Source: Pseudomonas sp. 5P_3.1_Bac2 (GTDB lineage: Bacteria > Pseudomonadota > Gammaproteobacteria > Pseudomonadales > Pseudomonadaceae). Taken from it: a stretch of 64,000 bases of DNA. The position numbers and the translations under genes are program-made. The notes under the pieces are model-generated. The model worked only from the letters and a program-made list of their open reading frames with translations. It did no database searches and was not told where the DNA came from. The stretch is from NCBI RefSeq assembly GCF_025465995.1, contig NZ_JANLNY010000028.1:372001-436000 (forward strand). The letters are read 5' to 3'. Below are positions 1-8,211 of this stretch, piece after piece (positions within the stretch are counted from its first letter, which is position 1; every line of letters starts with the position of its first letter).

Positions 1-348
1 TCCAAGGGCTATTTCTGGCTGGCCAGCAAGTATCAGGACGCCGGCAGTTGGTCCCAGGCGGGCGGCATTCTGCGCCATGGTTTTGCCGGCCGCTGGTGGC
101 GCTTTGTGCCGAAGAGCCAGTGGCCGCAGGATGAACAGAGCCTGCAGAGCATCGCCGAGCAGTGGCAGGACGAATGCGGCGATTGCCGCCAAGAGCTGGT
201 GTTTATCGGTCAGCATATCGACTTCGCCCGGCTTAACGCTGAATTGGATCAGTGCCTGCTGACGGATGCGGAAATGGCCCAGGGGGCGGCCAGTTGGCAA
301 TCCTTGGCGGACCCGTTCGGCCCTTGGTATAGCGAGGAGGCCGCCTGA
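1..348 (+). CDS. COG0523 (CobW/ZigA-like) GTPase, C-terminal part
   Basis: The reading frame is open from the first base to TGA at 346-348, giving about 115 residues of the C-terminal end of a longer protein; the GTPase domain lies outside the window. The text 'GYFWLASK', then a Trp-rich stretch with 'WSQAGG', 'RHGFAG' and 'QELVFIG' is what I recognise as the CobW C-terminal domain of the zinc-type G3E/COG0523 GTPases (ZigA/YeiR/YciC-like). Such proteins are thought to deliver zinc to client enzymes under zinc starvation. The stop overlaps the ATG of the next gene (TGATG), so the two are translationally coupled. The family call is firm; the zinc role is inferred from the family and the DUF1826 neighbour. 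Confidence 0.85.
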   Translation, partial: SKGYFWLASKYQDAGSWSQAGGILRHGFAGRWWRFVPKSQWPQDEQSLQSIAEQWQDECGDCRQELVFIGQHIDFARLNAELDQCLLTDAEMAQGAASWQSLADPFGPWYSEEAA

Positions 349-1001
349 TGCTCGCTGAATTATTACGCGCGCCGCTGCGCCAGGTGGCCAGTGAGCAGAT
401 TGATGTGTTGGGCGACATTTTTCTGGATGAAGTCAATCTGGCGTTGTGGCAACGGCAGTTGCCGGTACAGATCAGCGATTTCGTCGAGGCCTTGCTGGCC
501 CAGGGCGAACCGCTGGCCTATACGCGGCAACTGGCGGTTAATCCGCATAGCACCGAGATTGTCGCCAGCGACCTTAACGGCTTGCTCGAACGCTATTGCG
601 ACTTGCCCGGCCATGCGGCGTTTGTCTGCGATCTGACCTGGCTGGCCAATGCCTACGCCTGCCTGTTTAGCCCCAAGCGCATTGGCCTGCGCCTGAGGAT
701 TTTGGATAAGGCCATGTGCCCGCGTTTTCATGTCGATCACGTCCCGGTGCGGCTGATCACCAGCTATGCCGGCTGTGGCACCCAGTGGTTGGCCGAGGGG
801 GTGATGGCGCGCCGGCAATTGGGTCAGGCCCATGCTGAGCCGACTGACGCCAGGCTGATCCAGCAGGCGCTGGCCGGGCAGGTGTTGTTGGCCAAGGGTG
901 AGAAGTGGGCTGGCAATGAGGGCGCCGGGTTAATCCATCGTTCACCGCAACCGGCAGCGGGTGAACGGCGCTTATTGTTGACCTTGGATTGGCTGGCCTA
1001 A
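348..1001 (+). CDS. DUF1826 domain-containing protein
   Basis: 217 residues, starting at an ATG that overlaps the stop of the upstream COG0523 GTPase by one base. I recognise the DUF1826 family from overall pattern, including the central 'CPRFHVDHVPVRL' segment with two His and one Cys and the following 'GCGTQWL'. The family's biochemical role is not established. In Pseudomonas it is typically found beside zinc-responsive COG0523 GTPases and is considered part of the Zur-type zinc-starvation response. The His/Cys cluster could bind metal or iron, but that is inference. No signal peptide or membrane segment is visible, so it should be cytoplasmic. Confidence 0.8.
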   Translation: MLAELLRAPLRQVASEQIDVLGDIFLDEVNLALWQRQLPVQISDFVEALLAQGEPLAYTRQLAVNPHSTEIVASDLNGLLERYCDLPGHAAFVCDLTWLANAYACLFSPKRIGLRLRILDKAMCPRFHVDHVPVRLITSYAGCGTQWLAEGVMARRQLGQAHAEPTDARLIQQALAGQVLLAKGEKWAGNEGAGLIHRSPQPAAGERRLLLTLDWLA

Positions 1002-1035
1002 GCCGCGCTTATCGCACCTATTAAAAACGGTAGGC

Positions 1036-1063
1036 AAAAATAAGCCGCGTATAAACGCGGCTT
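1036..1063 (-). terminator. rho-independent terminator candidate (minus strand)
   Basis: An 8-bp perfect stem (AAGCCGCG at 1042-1049 and CGCGGCTT at 1056-1063) with a 6-base loop. On the minus strand it is followed by ATTTTTG (1041-1035), so it would terminate transcription of the secreted-protein gene at 1152-1526. There is no T-run in the plus direction, although it also sits just after the DUF1826 stop. Confidence 0.55.
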
Positions 1064-1151
1064 GATAACACCGGGACTTACTTAGCATGCCCGGTGAGCA
1101 CCCGGGAGCTAATAAACCATTGTGCTGTTACATTTTTGTTACTGCGTGTGA

Positions 1152-1526
1152 CTATGGCTTGGGCGTTTGCCATTGGCCTTGGCTTTGCTGCTCGCAAAAG
1201 GGCTTGAGGTAAGCGGCGTCGCTGGCCACCCCGTAGTAGTGCACGTCCTGTCGATAGGGCGTGCCTTGGGTCTGGGCATTGGCGCATATGCCAAAGGCGC
1301 CGCCGGGACACTGAGGCATAAACTCCACGGCGACTTTTTGGTCTTTGAGCTGTGGCTGGCAGAAGCCGTCATGAAACAGCCGGGCAGGGATGCTGCGGTT
1401 TTGCTGGCAGACCTTAACATCCAGACGTTCAGATTGGCTGTGCACCACACAGGCCTCAGCCCAGGCTTGGCTGACGCTGGCGCAGACAGCCCAGAGCAAC
1501 AGCGCAAGCGGCAGAGCAACACGCAT
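1152..1526 (-). CDS. small secreted Cys-rich protein, function unknown
   Basis: 124 residues. I chose the ATG at 1524-1526 over an upstream in-frame start (1598) because it gives a clean signal peptide (MRV, hydrophobic LPLALLLWAV core, then 'SQAWAEA') and a GGAG ribosome site about 8 bases upstream. The mature part has about six cysteines ('EACVVHS', 'KVCQQN', 'GFCQPQ', 'PQCPGGAFGICAN', 'PFCEQQS'), suggesting disulfides in the periplasm. I recall Pseudomonas relatives carrying the doubtful annotation 'NADH:ubiquinone oxidoreductase', which nothing in the sequence supports. It is divergent from the COG0523 gene at 1638 and may share that promoter region. No domain assignment is possible by eye. 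Confidence 0.7.
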   Translation of the reverse strand: MRVALPLALLLWAVCASVSQAWAEACVVHSQSERLDVKVCQQNRSIPARLFHDGFCQPQLKDQKVAVEFMPQCPGGAFGICANAQTQGTPYRQDVHYYGVASDAAYLKPFCEQQSQGQWQTPKP

Positions 1527-1637
1527 CGCTAATCTCCGCGAAAAATGGCTGGCGACTCTAGCACGGCCGGCTTTATGCGTATGTGCAGGGCTCGGCACGG
1601 CTAGAATGCTTCCACCTCTTCACACCTTGAGTGTCCG

Positions 1638-2600
1638 ATGCTGCACAACATCCCCACCCACGTGATCGCCGGGCCTTTGGGCGCCGGTAAAACCAGTGTG
1701 CTTAAGCAGCTGTTGGCGCAGCGCCCCAGTGGCGAGCGCTGGGCGCTGCTGATTAACGAGTTTGGTTTGATTGGCCTCGATCAGGCGCTGCTGAGCACGG
1801 ACGATGAAGGCATCAGTCTCGGCGAGGTGGCCGGCGGCTGTCTGTGCTGCGTCAACGGCGTGCCGTTTCAGGTGGGCCTGACGCGGCTGCTGCGCAAGGC
1901 CAAACCGCAGCGCCTGTTTATCGAACCCTCGGGCTTGGGTCATCCGCTGCAATTGCTTGAGCAACTGCGCGACGCCCCTTGGGCTGGCGTGCTGGCCGTG
2001 CAACCCGCGTTGCTGGTGCTGGATGCCCAAGCCCTGGCCGCCGGCGAGCCATTGCCCGACAGCCAAGCGCAAACCTTAGCCAGCGCCGGCTTGCTGCTGC
2101 TCAACAAAGCCGAGCGGCTGGATGACGCAAGCCGTGCGCAAGTCGCCGCGCAACTGCCGCCAAGGCCGCTGCTATGGACCGTGCAGGGCGCCATCGAGCT
2201 GCACCAGCTACCCGGCTATAGCAGCCAAACCACTACGGTCGATGCTGTGGATCACCTGCCGCCGGCTGAGCCCGAGCTGAAAACCTTGTGGCGCAGTCCC
2301 GAGCAGCCGATCTGCTTGCAGCAACAGCAGGCCGAAGGCTGGAGCATCGGTTGGCGCTGGCATCCCAGCCAACAGTTTGAGTTGATGCGCGTGCAGCTAT
2401 GGTTGAACAGCTTGGGCTGGCGACGCGCCAAGCTGGTGCTCAATAGCAACGCCGGCTGGCTGGCGGCCAATGCTGTAAATGCTCAGCCCTTACACTGGCA
2501 AAGCAGCCCGTGGCGCAGCGACTCGCGCCTAGAGCTGATCTTCGCCGAGGCGCAAGATGCCGCGGCGTTGCAGGTGGCGTTTAACGCCTGCCGGTTATAG
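1638..2600 (+). CDS. CobW/COG0523-family GTP-binding metallochaperone
   Basis: 320 residues of the G3E GTPase family. The Walker A loop GPLGAGKTS is at residues 12-20, the metal-binding CxCC motif (CLCC) at 68-71, 'IEPSGLGHP' follows the switch region, and an NKxD-like NKAE motif lies near residue 155. The C-terminal CobW domain is shorter and more divergent than in the zinc chaperone type at the window start. GTP-dependent zinc or cobalt insertion into client proteins is the family function; the client is unknown. The gene is divergent from the secreted protein at 1526 and 40 bases upstream of the beta-lactamase gene. I looked for a Zur-type palindrome upstream and saw none. Confidence 0.85.
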   Translation: MLHNIPTHVIAGPLGAGKTSVLKQLLAQRPSGERWALLINEFGLIGLDQALLSTDDEGISLGEVAGGCLCCVNGVPFQVGLTRLLRKAKPQRLFIEPSGLGHPLQLLEQLRDAPWAGVLAVQPALLVLDAQALAAGEPLPDSQAQTLASAGLLLLNKAERLDDASRAQVAAQLPPRPLLWTVQGAIELHQLPGYSSQTTTVDAVDHLPPAEPELKTLWRSPEQPICLQQQQAEGWSIGWRWHPSQQFELMRVQLWLNSLGWRRAKLVLNSNAGWLAANAVNAQPLHWQSSPWRSDSRLELIFAEAQDAAALQVAFNACRL

Positions 2601-2640
2601 CGGTCCAAATGCCCGAACCAAGGTTTAGGGAGCAACAGCT

Positions 2641-3432
2641 TTGAAGAGAATCATTACGGCTGCGCTATTGATGGCGGGCCTGGGTTTGGCCCAGGCGCAG
2701 GACTTACAGTGGCGCGATAGCCCTGGCGTGGCGCAGTTGTTCGCCCAGGCCAAGGTGCCGGGCACTTTTGTTGTGTATGAGCTGGGCAGCACGCAGTTAG
2801 TCGGCACTAATCAGGCGCGGGCGCAGCAGCGTTTTGTCCCGGCCTCGACCTTTAAAATCCCCAACAGCCTGATTGGTCTCGGCAGCGGGGCGGTGAGCAG
2901 TGTCGATGAAGTTTTCCGTTATGACGGTCAGCCGCGCTTTCTCAAGAGTTGGGAAAAAGACATGGGCCTGCGCGAGGCCATCCAAGTCTCCAACTACCCG
3001 GTGTACCAAGAGCTGGCGCGGCGTGTGGGCCTTAAGCGGATGACCGCGCAAGTGGCGGCGCTGGATTACGGCAACGGCCAGGTTGGCACGGTTGTGGATA
3101 ACTTCTGGGTGCGCGGCCCGCTGGCCATTAGCGCCATTGAACAAAGCCAGTTCCTCGCCCGCTTGATGGATGATCAACTGCCGTTTAGCGCCGAGCAGCA
3201 AGCCGTGGTGCGCGAGATTTGTTTGCTGGAACAAGGCCCTGATTGGCGCCTATATGGCAAAACTGGCTGGTCGACGGCGCAGCAGCCGGGCGTAGGTTGG
3301 TGGGTCGGCTGGCTGGAACACGGCGACAAGCGTTATAGCTTTGCCCTGAATATGCCGATGGATGATATCGAGCAGGGGCCGCAGCGTATCGCCTTGGGCA
3401 AGGCCAGCCTGCGTGCGTTGGGCTTGCTTTAG
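2641..3432 (+). CDS. class D (OXA-50-like) beta-lactamase with altered SxV motif
   Basis: 263 residues with a TTG start preceded by an AGGGAG ribosome site and a signal peptide ending 'LAQAQ'. Class D landmarks are present: STFK at 69-72 (catalytic Ser69, the lysine normally carboxylated at 72), YGN at 143-145, the omega-loop Trp156 and KTG at 207-209, followed by 'WWVGW'. The pattern resembles the intrinsic OXA-50/PoxB enzymes of Pseudomonas. The usual SxV motif reads S117-N118-Y119 (codons TCC AAC TAC), so Val is replaced by Tyr at a position lining the active site. The enzyme would act in the periplasm on penicillin-type substrates; with this change its spectrum or activity is uncertain. 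Probably chromosomal: no mobile element is nearby. Confidence 0.88.
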   Translation: MKRIITAALLMAGLGLAQAQDLQWRDSPGVAQLFAQAKVPGTFVVYELGSTQLVGTNQARAQQRFVPASTFKIPNSLIGLGSGAVSSVDEVFRYDGQPRFLKSWEKDMGLREAIQVSNYPVYQELARRVGLKRMTAQVAALDYGNGQVGTVVDNFWVRGPLAISAIEQSQFLARLMDDQLPFSAEQQAVVREICLLEQGPDWRLYGKTGWSTAQQPGVGWWVGWLEHGDKRYSFALNMPMDDIEQGPQRIALGKASLRALGLL

Positions 3433-3593
3433 GCTTTGTGCGAAAAGTGCCTGCGCTCGATCAGGCGGCGTTAAAAATCGCTTCGCAATGCTGATTTACC
3501 ACTGGTAAAGGCGAATGCGCGCGCAGTCCGTTGCTCACCGTTGTTTGCCTTGCCTGATCTTCGCGGGGAGACTTTTTGGACAGAACCCAGGGC

Positions 3594-4061
3594 TCAGTGC
3601 AGCGACTGGTAGTCGTTGGGCTTGCTGTGCTCGCGGCGCCACTGGGCCAGTTCGATCACCTTGCCGCGGTGGTCGCTGTTAGAGCTGTGGCCGGGGTTAA
3701 GCTCAGGGCTTGGCGGGATCACGCTGGCGCTGTTATCGACGCTGTGCAGCATGGGGTAGGGCGCCAGTTCGATGCGTCCAACATGCTTGCCGAACATGGT
3801 GATGGTGCCATCGTGGCGCTGTTCGCCGGTGACGGTGAACTCAAAGCCATAGACACGGGCAAAGCGCTTGTGGCCCTGGCCGTCGCGGACAAAACCGATG
3901 CGCCGCAGCGCCACGTTTTCGTCCAACAAATCCAGTTCCAGCTTGGCGCAGTGCTGCTTGACCAACTGCAGTGCCCGCTCGCGCAGGCCGTGGGCATGCC
4001 ACAGCCAGGCGCAGCAGGTGGCGAACAACATCAGCAGAAATACATCGAACAAATCAATCAT
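3594..4061 (-). CDS. DUF3301 domain-containing membrane-anchored protein
   Basis: 155 residues starting at an ATG with a GGGAG ribosome site 7 bases upstream. An N-terminal hydrophobic segment (about residues 3-22, 'LFDVFLLMLFATCCAWLW') is followed by a soluble domain with 'DENVALRRIGFVRDGQGHKRFARVY', the DUF3301 pattern. Function is unknown. The tail after residue 115 is polar and probably disordered. It lies 76 bases downstream of the thioesterase gene on the same strand and is probably cotranscribed with it. Confidence 0.75.
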   Translation of the reverse strand: MIDLFDVFLLMLFATCCAWLWHAHGLRERALQLVKQHCAKLELDLLDENVALRRIGFVRDGQGHKRFARVYGFEFTVTGEQRHDGTITMFGKHVGRIELAPYPMLHSVDNSASVIPPSPELNPGHSSNSDHRGKVIELAQWRREHSKPNDYQSLH

Positions 4062-4137
4062 GGCGGCTCCCGCAACAATGGCCAGAGCTTACTCCATCGT
4101 CATGCCCGGTTTGTTGCCAATGCGTCGATATTGCTCA

Positions 4138-4614
4138 TTAATCACCCAGGGATTTGTAACGCTCTTGCAGCTCTTTGCGGATCTCCCGGCGCTGTATGGC
4201 TTTGCGCTGGCGGCGCAGGCCATCGGCGCATTCCGGCAGCAGCGGCGGCACTTCCACGGATTTGCCGTGATCGTCCACCGCGACCATGGTGAAGAAGCAG
4301 CTGTTGGTGTGGCGCACCGAGCGCTCGCGGATGTTTTCCGTGACCACCTTGATGCCGATCTCCATGGAGGTGCGGCCGGTGTAGTTGACCGAGGCGAGAA
4401 AGGTCACCAGCTCGCCGACTTGGATCGGCTCGCGGAAGATCACCTGATCCACCGACAGGGTCACCACGTAGCGCCCGGCATAGCGGCTGGCGCAGGCGTA
4501 GGCCACTTCGTCGAGGTACTTAAGCAGGGTGCCGCCGTGGACCTTGCCAGAGAAGTTGGCCATGTCCGGGGTCATCAGCACAGTCATCGACAGCTGGCTG
4601 TTAATAGGTTCCAT
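4138..4614 (-). CDS. acyl-CoA thioesterase (hotdog fold, YciA/ACOT type)
   Basis: 158 residues with one hotdog domain. The signature 'SGKVHGGTLLKYLDEVAYACASRYAG' carries the conserved HGG and catalytic Asp; 'SVDQVIFREPIQVGELV' and 'TGRTSMEIGIKV' are further family marks. It hydrolyses acyl-CoA to free acid and CoA in the cytoplasm, with substrate length not predictable here. The C-terminal Arg/Lys-rich tail ('RRQRKAIQRREIRKELQERYKSL') is typical of Pseudomonas members. It is first in a probable two-gene unit with the DUF3301 gene. Confidence 0.88.
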   Translation of the reverse strand: MEPINSQLSMTVLMTPDMANFSGKVHGGTLLKYLDEVAYACASRYAGRYVVTLSVDQVIFREPIQVGELVTFLASVNYTGRTSMEIGIKVVTENIRERSVRHTNSCFFTMVAVDDHGKSVEVPPLLPECADGLRRQRKAIQRREIRKELQERYKSLGD

Positions 4615-4727
4615 AGAATAAGGCTCATATCAGGCTGAGGGGGGCCTAGCTTAGTGCTTATGGCCGCGAATAAGTTGCCCCTTGGGCTACAGGCCGTGGG
4701 CGAAGCCACGACCTGCGTGGCTTTCAG

Positions 4728-6095
4728 CTAAGCGTGAGTAAGGTACCAGCGCCAGTCTTGCTCGCCGACTTCGGCCATAAACTGGCGCATTTCTGCCCAT
4801 TTGATCGACAAAAATACTTTGAGGAAGTCCTCGCCCAAGGCCTGTTTGGCCCAGCTCGACTGCTCCAGATTGCGCAGCGCCGTGAGCCAGTCGGTGGGCA
4901 GGGTGTCCCGCGCTTGCGCATAGCCGTTGCCGACAATGGCCGGACCCGGATCTATTTGCTGTTGGATGCCGTGATGAATCCCGGCGAGGATCGCCGCCGC
5001 TGCCAGATAAGGGTTGGCATCGGCGCCGCAGATGCGGTGTTCGATATGCCGACTGTGCGCCGGACCGCCGGGCACGCGCAGTGACACAGTACGGTTATTT
5101 ACCCCCCAGCTCTTGGCCAGCGGCGCATAACTGTTGGCCTGGAAGCGGCGAAAGGAGTTGGCGTGGGGGCAGAAAATCCCTAGCGCATCGTCCAGCGTGG
5201 CGAGCATGCCGCCGATGGCATGGCGCAGCAGCGGCGTGCCCTGGGGATCGGCGCTGGCCATCAGGTTGTTGCCGGCGGCGTCGGCCAGGCTGACATGCAA
5301 ATGCAGGCCGCTGCCGGCCAAATCGGCAAAGGGTTTGGCCATAAAGCAGGCATGCAGCCCGTGTTTGTTGGCCACGCCTTTGACCAGACGTTTGTAGCGC
5401 ACGCCTTCATCCACCGCTTGCAGGGCGTCGAAGCGGTGCTCCAGGGTCAGCTCCAGCTGGCCGGGGGCGTACTCGGAAATCGCCGTGCGCACCGGCAGGC
5501 GTTGCACCGCGCAGGCGGCGTAGAGATCATCGAGAAACGGCTGCAATTGCTCCAGTTCGGTTACCCCATACACCTGTGGCGCTTGCGGGCGGATGCCGTT
5601 GCCTTGCACCGCCGGTTGCGGCCGGCCTGCGGCGTCGGGCTGTTGATCGAGCAGATAAAACTCCAGCTCCACTGCCATCACCGGGTGATAACCGTCGGCC
5701 TTAAGCCGCTCGATGGCCTGCACCAATACATGCCGGGGATCGGCCGGGGCGGCGGGCAGACCTTGGGTGGGGTGCATGCTCACCTGCAATTGGCCGGTGG
5801 GGGTGTTACGCCAAGGTTGCAGGGTCAGGCTGCCGGGCAGCGGATAAGTCCAGCAGTCGGCGTCGGCCACTTCCCAGACCAGGCCGCTTTCTTCCACGTC
5901 TTCCCCACGAATGGTCAGGGCCAGAATCGAGCTGGGCAACGGTCGGCCATTTTCATAGATGGCCAACAGCTCATCCCGGTGCAACAGCTTGCCGCGCGGC
6001 ACGCCGTTGGCATCGATAAGGATCAGCTCGATGCTGCGCACCTGCGGGTTGGCGGCGAGGAAGTCGCGGGCTTCCTGGGGGGCGGCAAATTGCAT
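4728..6095 (-). CDS. glutamine-synthetase-family gamma-glutamyl-amine ligase
   Basis: 455 residues with the glutamine synthetase beta-grasp N-domain ('LILIDANGVPRGKLLHRDEL') and catalytic domain ('MAVELEFYLLD', 'HACFMAKPFADLAGSGLHLHVSLAD', 'NSFRRFQANSYAPLAKSWGVNNRTVSLRVPG', 'RHIEHRICGADANPYLA'). The pattern is that of the PuuA/PauA group, which ATP-dependently gamma-glutamylates amines rather than ammonia. In P. aeruginosa several paralogues act on polyamines and monoamines. The neighbouring aminotransferase, SDR and GntR genes suggest catabolism of one particular amine. The gene is separated from the aminotransferase upstream by the repeat array at 6154-6778. The amine substrate cannot be read from the sequence. 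Confidence 0.85.
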   Translation of the reverse strand: MQFAAPQEARDFLAANPQVRSIELILIDANGVPRGKLLHRDELLAIYENGRPLPSSILALTIRGEDVEESGLVWEVADADCWTYPLPGSLTLQPWRNTPTGQLQVSMHPTQGLPAAPADPRHVLVQAIERLKADGYHPVMAVELEFYLLDQQPDAAGRPQPAVQGNGIRPQAPQVYGVTELEQLQPFLDDLYAACAVQRLPVRTAISEYAPGQLELTLEHRFDALQAVDEGVRYKRLVKGVANKHGLHACFMAKPFADLAGSGLHLHVSLADAAGNNLMASADPQGTPLLRHAIGGMLATLDDALGIFCPHANSFRRFQANSYAPLAKSWGVNNRTVSLRVPGGPAHSRHIEHRICGADANPYLAAAAILAGIHHGIQQQIDPGPAIVGNGYAQARDTLPTDWLTALRNLEQSSWAKQALGEDFLKVFLSIKWAEMRQFMAEVGEQDWRWYLTHA

Positions 6096-6153
6096 GATGC
6101 GGTCTCTCGATGACGTTGTGGGTGGCCGGCGCTTGGGCTCGGTGTTGCTTGTT

Positions 6154-6778
6154 GGTGGATGAAAAGAGCGTCATCCACCCTACGGGTTACGGCGTTGTTG
6201 CGGTGCTGCATGCGTAGGGTGGATGGCTTGTCCATCCACCGGTAACGCGGTGTTGCTGGCTTGGTGGATGAAAAGAGCGTCATCCACCCTACGGGTTACG
6301 GCGTTGTTGCGGTGTTGCATTGCGTAGGGTGGATGGCTTGTCCATCCACCGGTAATTCGGTGTTGCTGGCTTGGTGGATGAGAAGAGCGTCATCCACCCT
6401 ACGGGTTACGGCCTTGTTGCGGTGTTGCATGCGTAGGGTGGATGGCTTGTCCATCCGCCGATAACGCGGTGTTGCTGGCTTGGTGGATGAGAAGAGCGTC
6501 ATCCACCCTACGGGTTACGGCGTTGTTGCGGTGCTGCATGCGTAGGGTGGATGGCTTGTCCATCCACCGATAACGCGGTGTTGCTGGCTTGGTGGATGAG
6601 AAGAGCGTCATCCACCCTACGGGTTTGCGGCGCTGTTGCGGTGTTGCATGCGTAGGGTGGATGGCTTGTCCATTCACCGGTAATTCGGTGTTGCTGGCTT
6701 GGTGGATGAGAAGAGCGTCATCCACCCTACGGGTTTGCGGCGCGGCCTTGGTAGGGTGGATGGACGAAGCCATCCACC
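6154..6778. repeat. tandem array of GTAG-type inverted repeats (REP/BIME-like), about 109-110 bp period
   Basis: Six units begin with GGTGGATGA at 6154, 6263, 6373, 6482, 6591 and 6701, that is at 109 or 110 bp steps. Each unit has hairpin A (GGTGGATGA, 8-base loop, TCATCCACC, then CTAC, so GTAG plus hairpin on the minus strand). Five units have hairpin B (GTAG, GGTGGATGG, 5-base loop, CCATCCACC; first copy 6214-6240). A last plus-strand hairpin with a different loop lies at 6751-6778. GTAG followed by a stem-loop, in opposed pairs, is the layout of REP elements mobilised by RAYT (TnpA_REP) transposases. No RAYT gene is in the window. The period is not a multiple of three, so the ORFs running through the array are not credible genes. 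Confidence 0.9.
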
Positions 6779-6791
6779 AATACTTCGACGG

Positions 6792-8177
6792 CTATTCGCG
6801 GGCGCCGGGGATGGCCAGCAATTCGTCCAGGGCCTGATCCAGGGTGCTGATTAACTTATCCACATCGGCGGCACTGGTGCTGGGGCAGCACAGGGTCATG
6901 TTGTGGAACGGCGTGATAAGGATGCCGCGGTTGATCAGGTACAGGTGCAGGGCCATTTGCAGCTCGTCGTGGAACGCCGCCTCGGCCTCGGCGCCGGTTT
7001 TCGGCGATACCGCGCAGAACTGAAACTCGCTGCGCGCGCCCAGCTCGGTCACCGACCACTTGAGCTGGTGCTTACTGATCAACTGCCGGAAACCATCGGC
7101 CAGGCGCTTGGCCAGCGGCAGCATGTGCGCGTAGGCGGCCGGCGTCATCACCTGTTCCAGGTTGGCGCGCATGCAGTGCATGGCCAGGGCGTTGGCCGAC
7201 AGCGTGGTGCCCATGCCGCTATGGCCATGGCTATTGGCGCTGGCGCGTTGGCGGGCCTGGTTCATCTGCTCGGCCATCGCGGCGCTGCAACCAAAGATGC
7301 CGCACGGCACGCCGCCGGCAATTGGCTTACCCAGCACAAAGAAGTCCGGATCTAAATGCCAGAGCCGGGTGCAGCCACCGATATCGGTGGAGATGGTGTG
7401 GGTTTCGTCGATGATCAGCAGGCTGCCGTACTTGCGCGTCAGTTCGCGGCACTGCTGCATAAAGCCAGGTTCTGGCAGGACCATGCCGATATTGGTCATC
7501 GCCGGCTCGCACAACAAGGCGCAGACATCGCCTTGGGCCAGGGCGGCTTCCAGCGCGGCCACATCGTTAAAGGGGATCGAGCGGCTGTATTGGGTCAGGT
7601 CATAGGCCTGACCGATCAGGCCGCTGCGCGCCACCGTGGTGCCGTCGCGGTCGCGCACCATCACGTCGTCCACCGTGCCGTGGTAGCAGCCGTCAAACAC
7701 CAGCAGGGTCTTGCGCTGGGTGATGGCGCGCGCCCAGCGCAGCACATAGCGGTTGGAATCGGTGGCGGTGGCGGTGACTTGCCAGTAGGGCAGGCCGAAG
7801 CGCTGGGCCAGCAGCTCGCCACAGACTACCGCGTCTTCGCCGGGAAGCATGGTGGTCAGGCCACGGTTGCCTTGCTCGGCGATGGCCTGGGCGATGGGCT
7901 CGGGCGAGTGGCCGAACATGCTGCCGGTGTCGCCCAGGCAGAAGTCGATGTACTCGTGGCCATCGACGTCATAGAAGCGCGCGCCCTTAGCCCGTTCGAC
8001 AAACAGTGGCACGGGCGTCGACCAGTCGGCCATCCAGTGCATCGGCACGCCGCCATACAACGATTGGCGCGCCCGTTCGGCCAACGCCTGAGATTTGGGA
8101 TTAGCTTGCAAAAACAGCTGGCGCTGTTTCTGCGCGAAGACTTCAACGGCAGCTGGGCTAATACCACTGGCGGTCAT
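6792..8177 (-). CDS. class III (PLP-dependent) aminotransferase
   Basis: 461 residues with the class III aminotransferase fold, close in look to glutamate-1-semialdehyde aminomutase-like transaminases. Visible marks: 'LGDTGSMFGHSPEPI', 'FDGCYHGTVDD' with the PLP-stacking region, 'LLIIDETHTI' with the PLP-binding Asp, and 'FVLGKPIAGGVPCG' with the Schiff-base Lys. It would transfer an amino group from an amino donor to a keto acid in the cytoplasm. It is divergent from the SDR gene at 8270 with a TTTGTGATCACAAA palindrome between them, and sits upstream of the glutamine-synthetase-like ligase. It probably belongs to the same catabolic unit; the substrate is unknown. Confidence 0.88.
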   Translation of the reverse strand: MTASGISPAAVEVFAQKQRQLFLQANPKSQALAERARQSLYGGVPMHWMADWSTPVPLFVERAKGARFYDVDGHEYIDFCLGDTGSMFGHSPEPIAQAIAEQGNRGLTTMLPGEDAVVCGELLAQRFGLPYWQVTATATDSNRYVLRWARAITQRKTLLVFDGCYHGTVDDVMVRDRDGTTVARSGLIGQAYDLTQYSRSIPFNDVAALEAALAQGDVCALLCEPAMTNIGMVLPEPGFMQQCRELTRKYGSLLIIDETHTISTDIGGCTRLWHLDPDFFVLGKPIAGGVPCGIFGCSAAMAEQMNQARQRASANSHGHSGMGTTLSANALAMHCMRANLEQVMTPAAYAHMLPLAKRLADGFRQLISKHQLKWSVTELGARSEFQFCAVSPKTGAEAEAAFHDELQMALHLYLINRGILITPFHNMTLCCPSTSAADVDKLISTLDQALDELLAIPGARE

Positions 8178-8211
8178 GCTGAGTACCTTTATCGTTTTTT
8201 ATTCATGCTAT

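Noticed and set aside
1598..1637. Zur-box search upstream of the COG0523 gene at 1638
   Set aside because: No GTTATA-type palindrome is visible, so zinc control of this gene is not supported by sequence.
6154..6778. Possible CRISPR array
   Set aside because: The whole 109-110 bp unit is conserved, including the parts that would be spacers, and there are no cas genes.
6261..6837. Several ORFs of 60-124 codons on both strands inside the repeat array
   Set aside because: They are made of the 109-110 bp repeat itself, change frame from unit to unit and have no ribosome sites.
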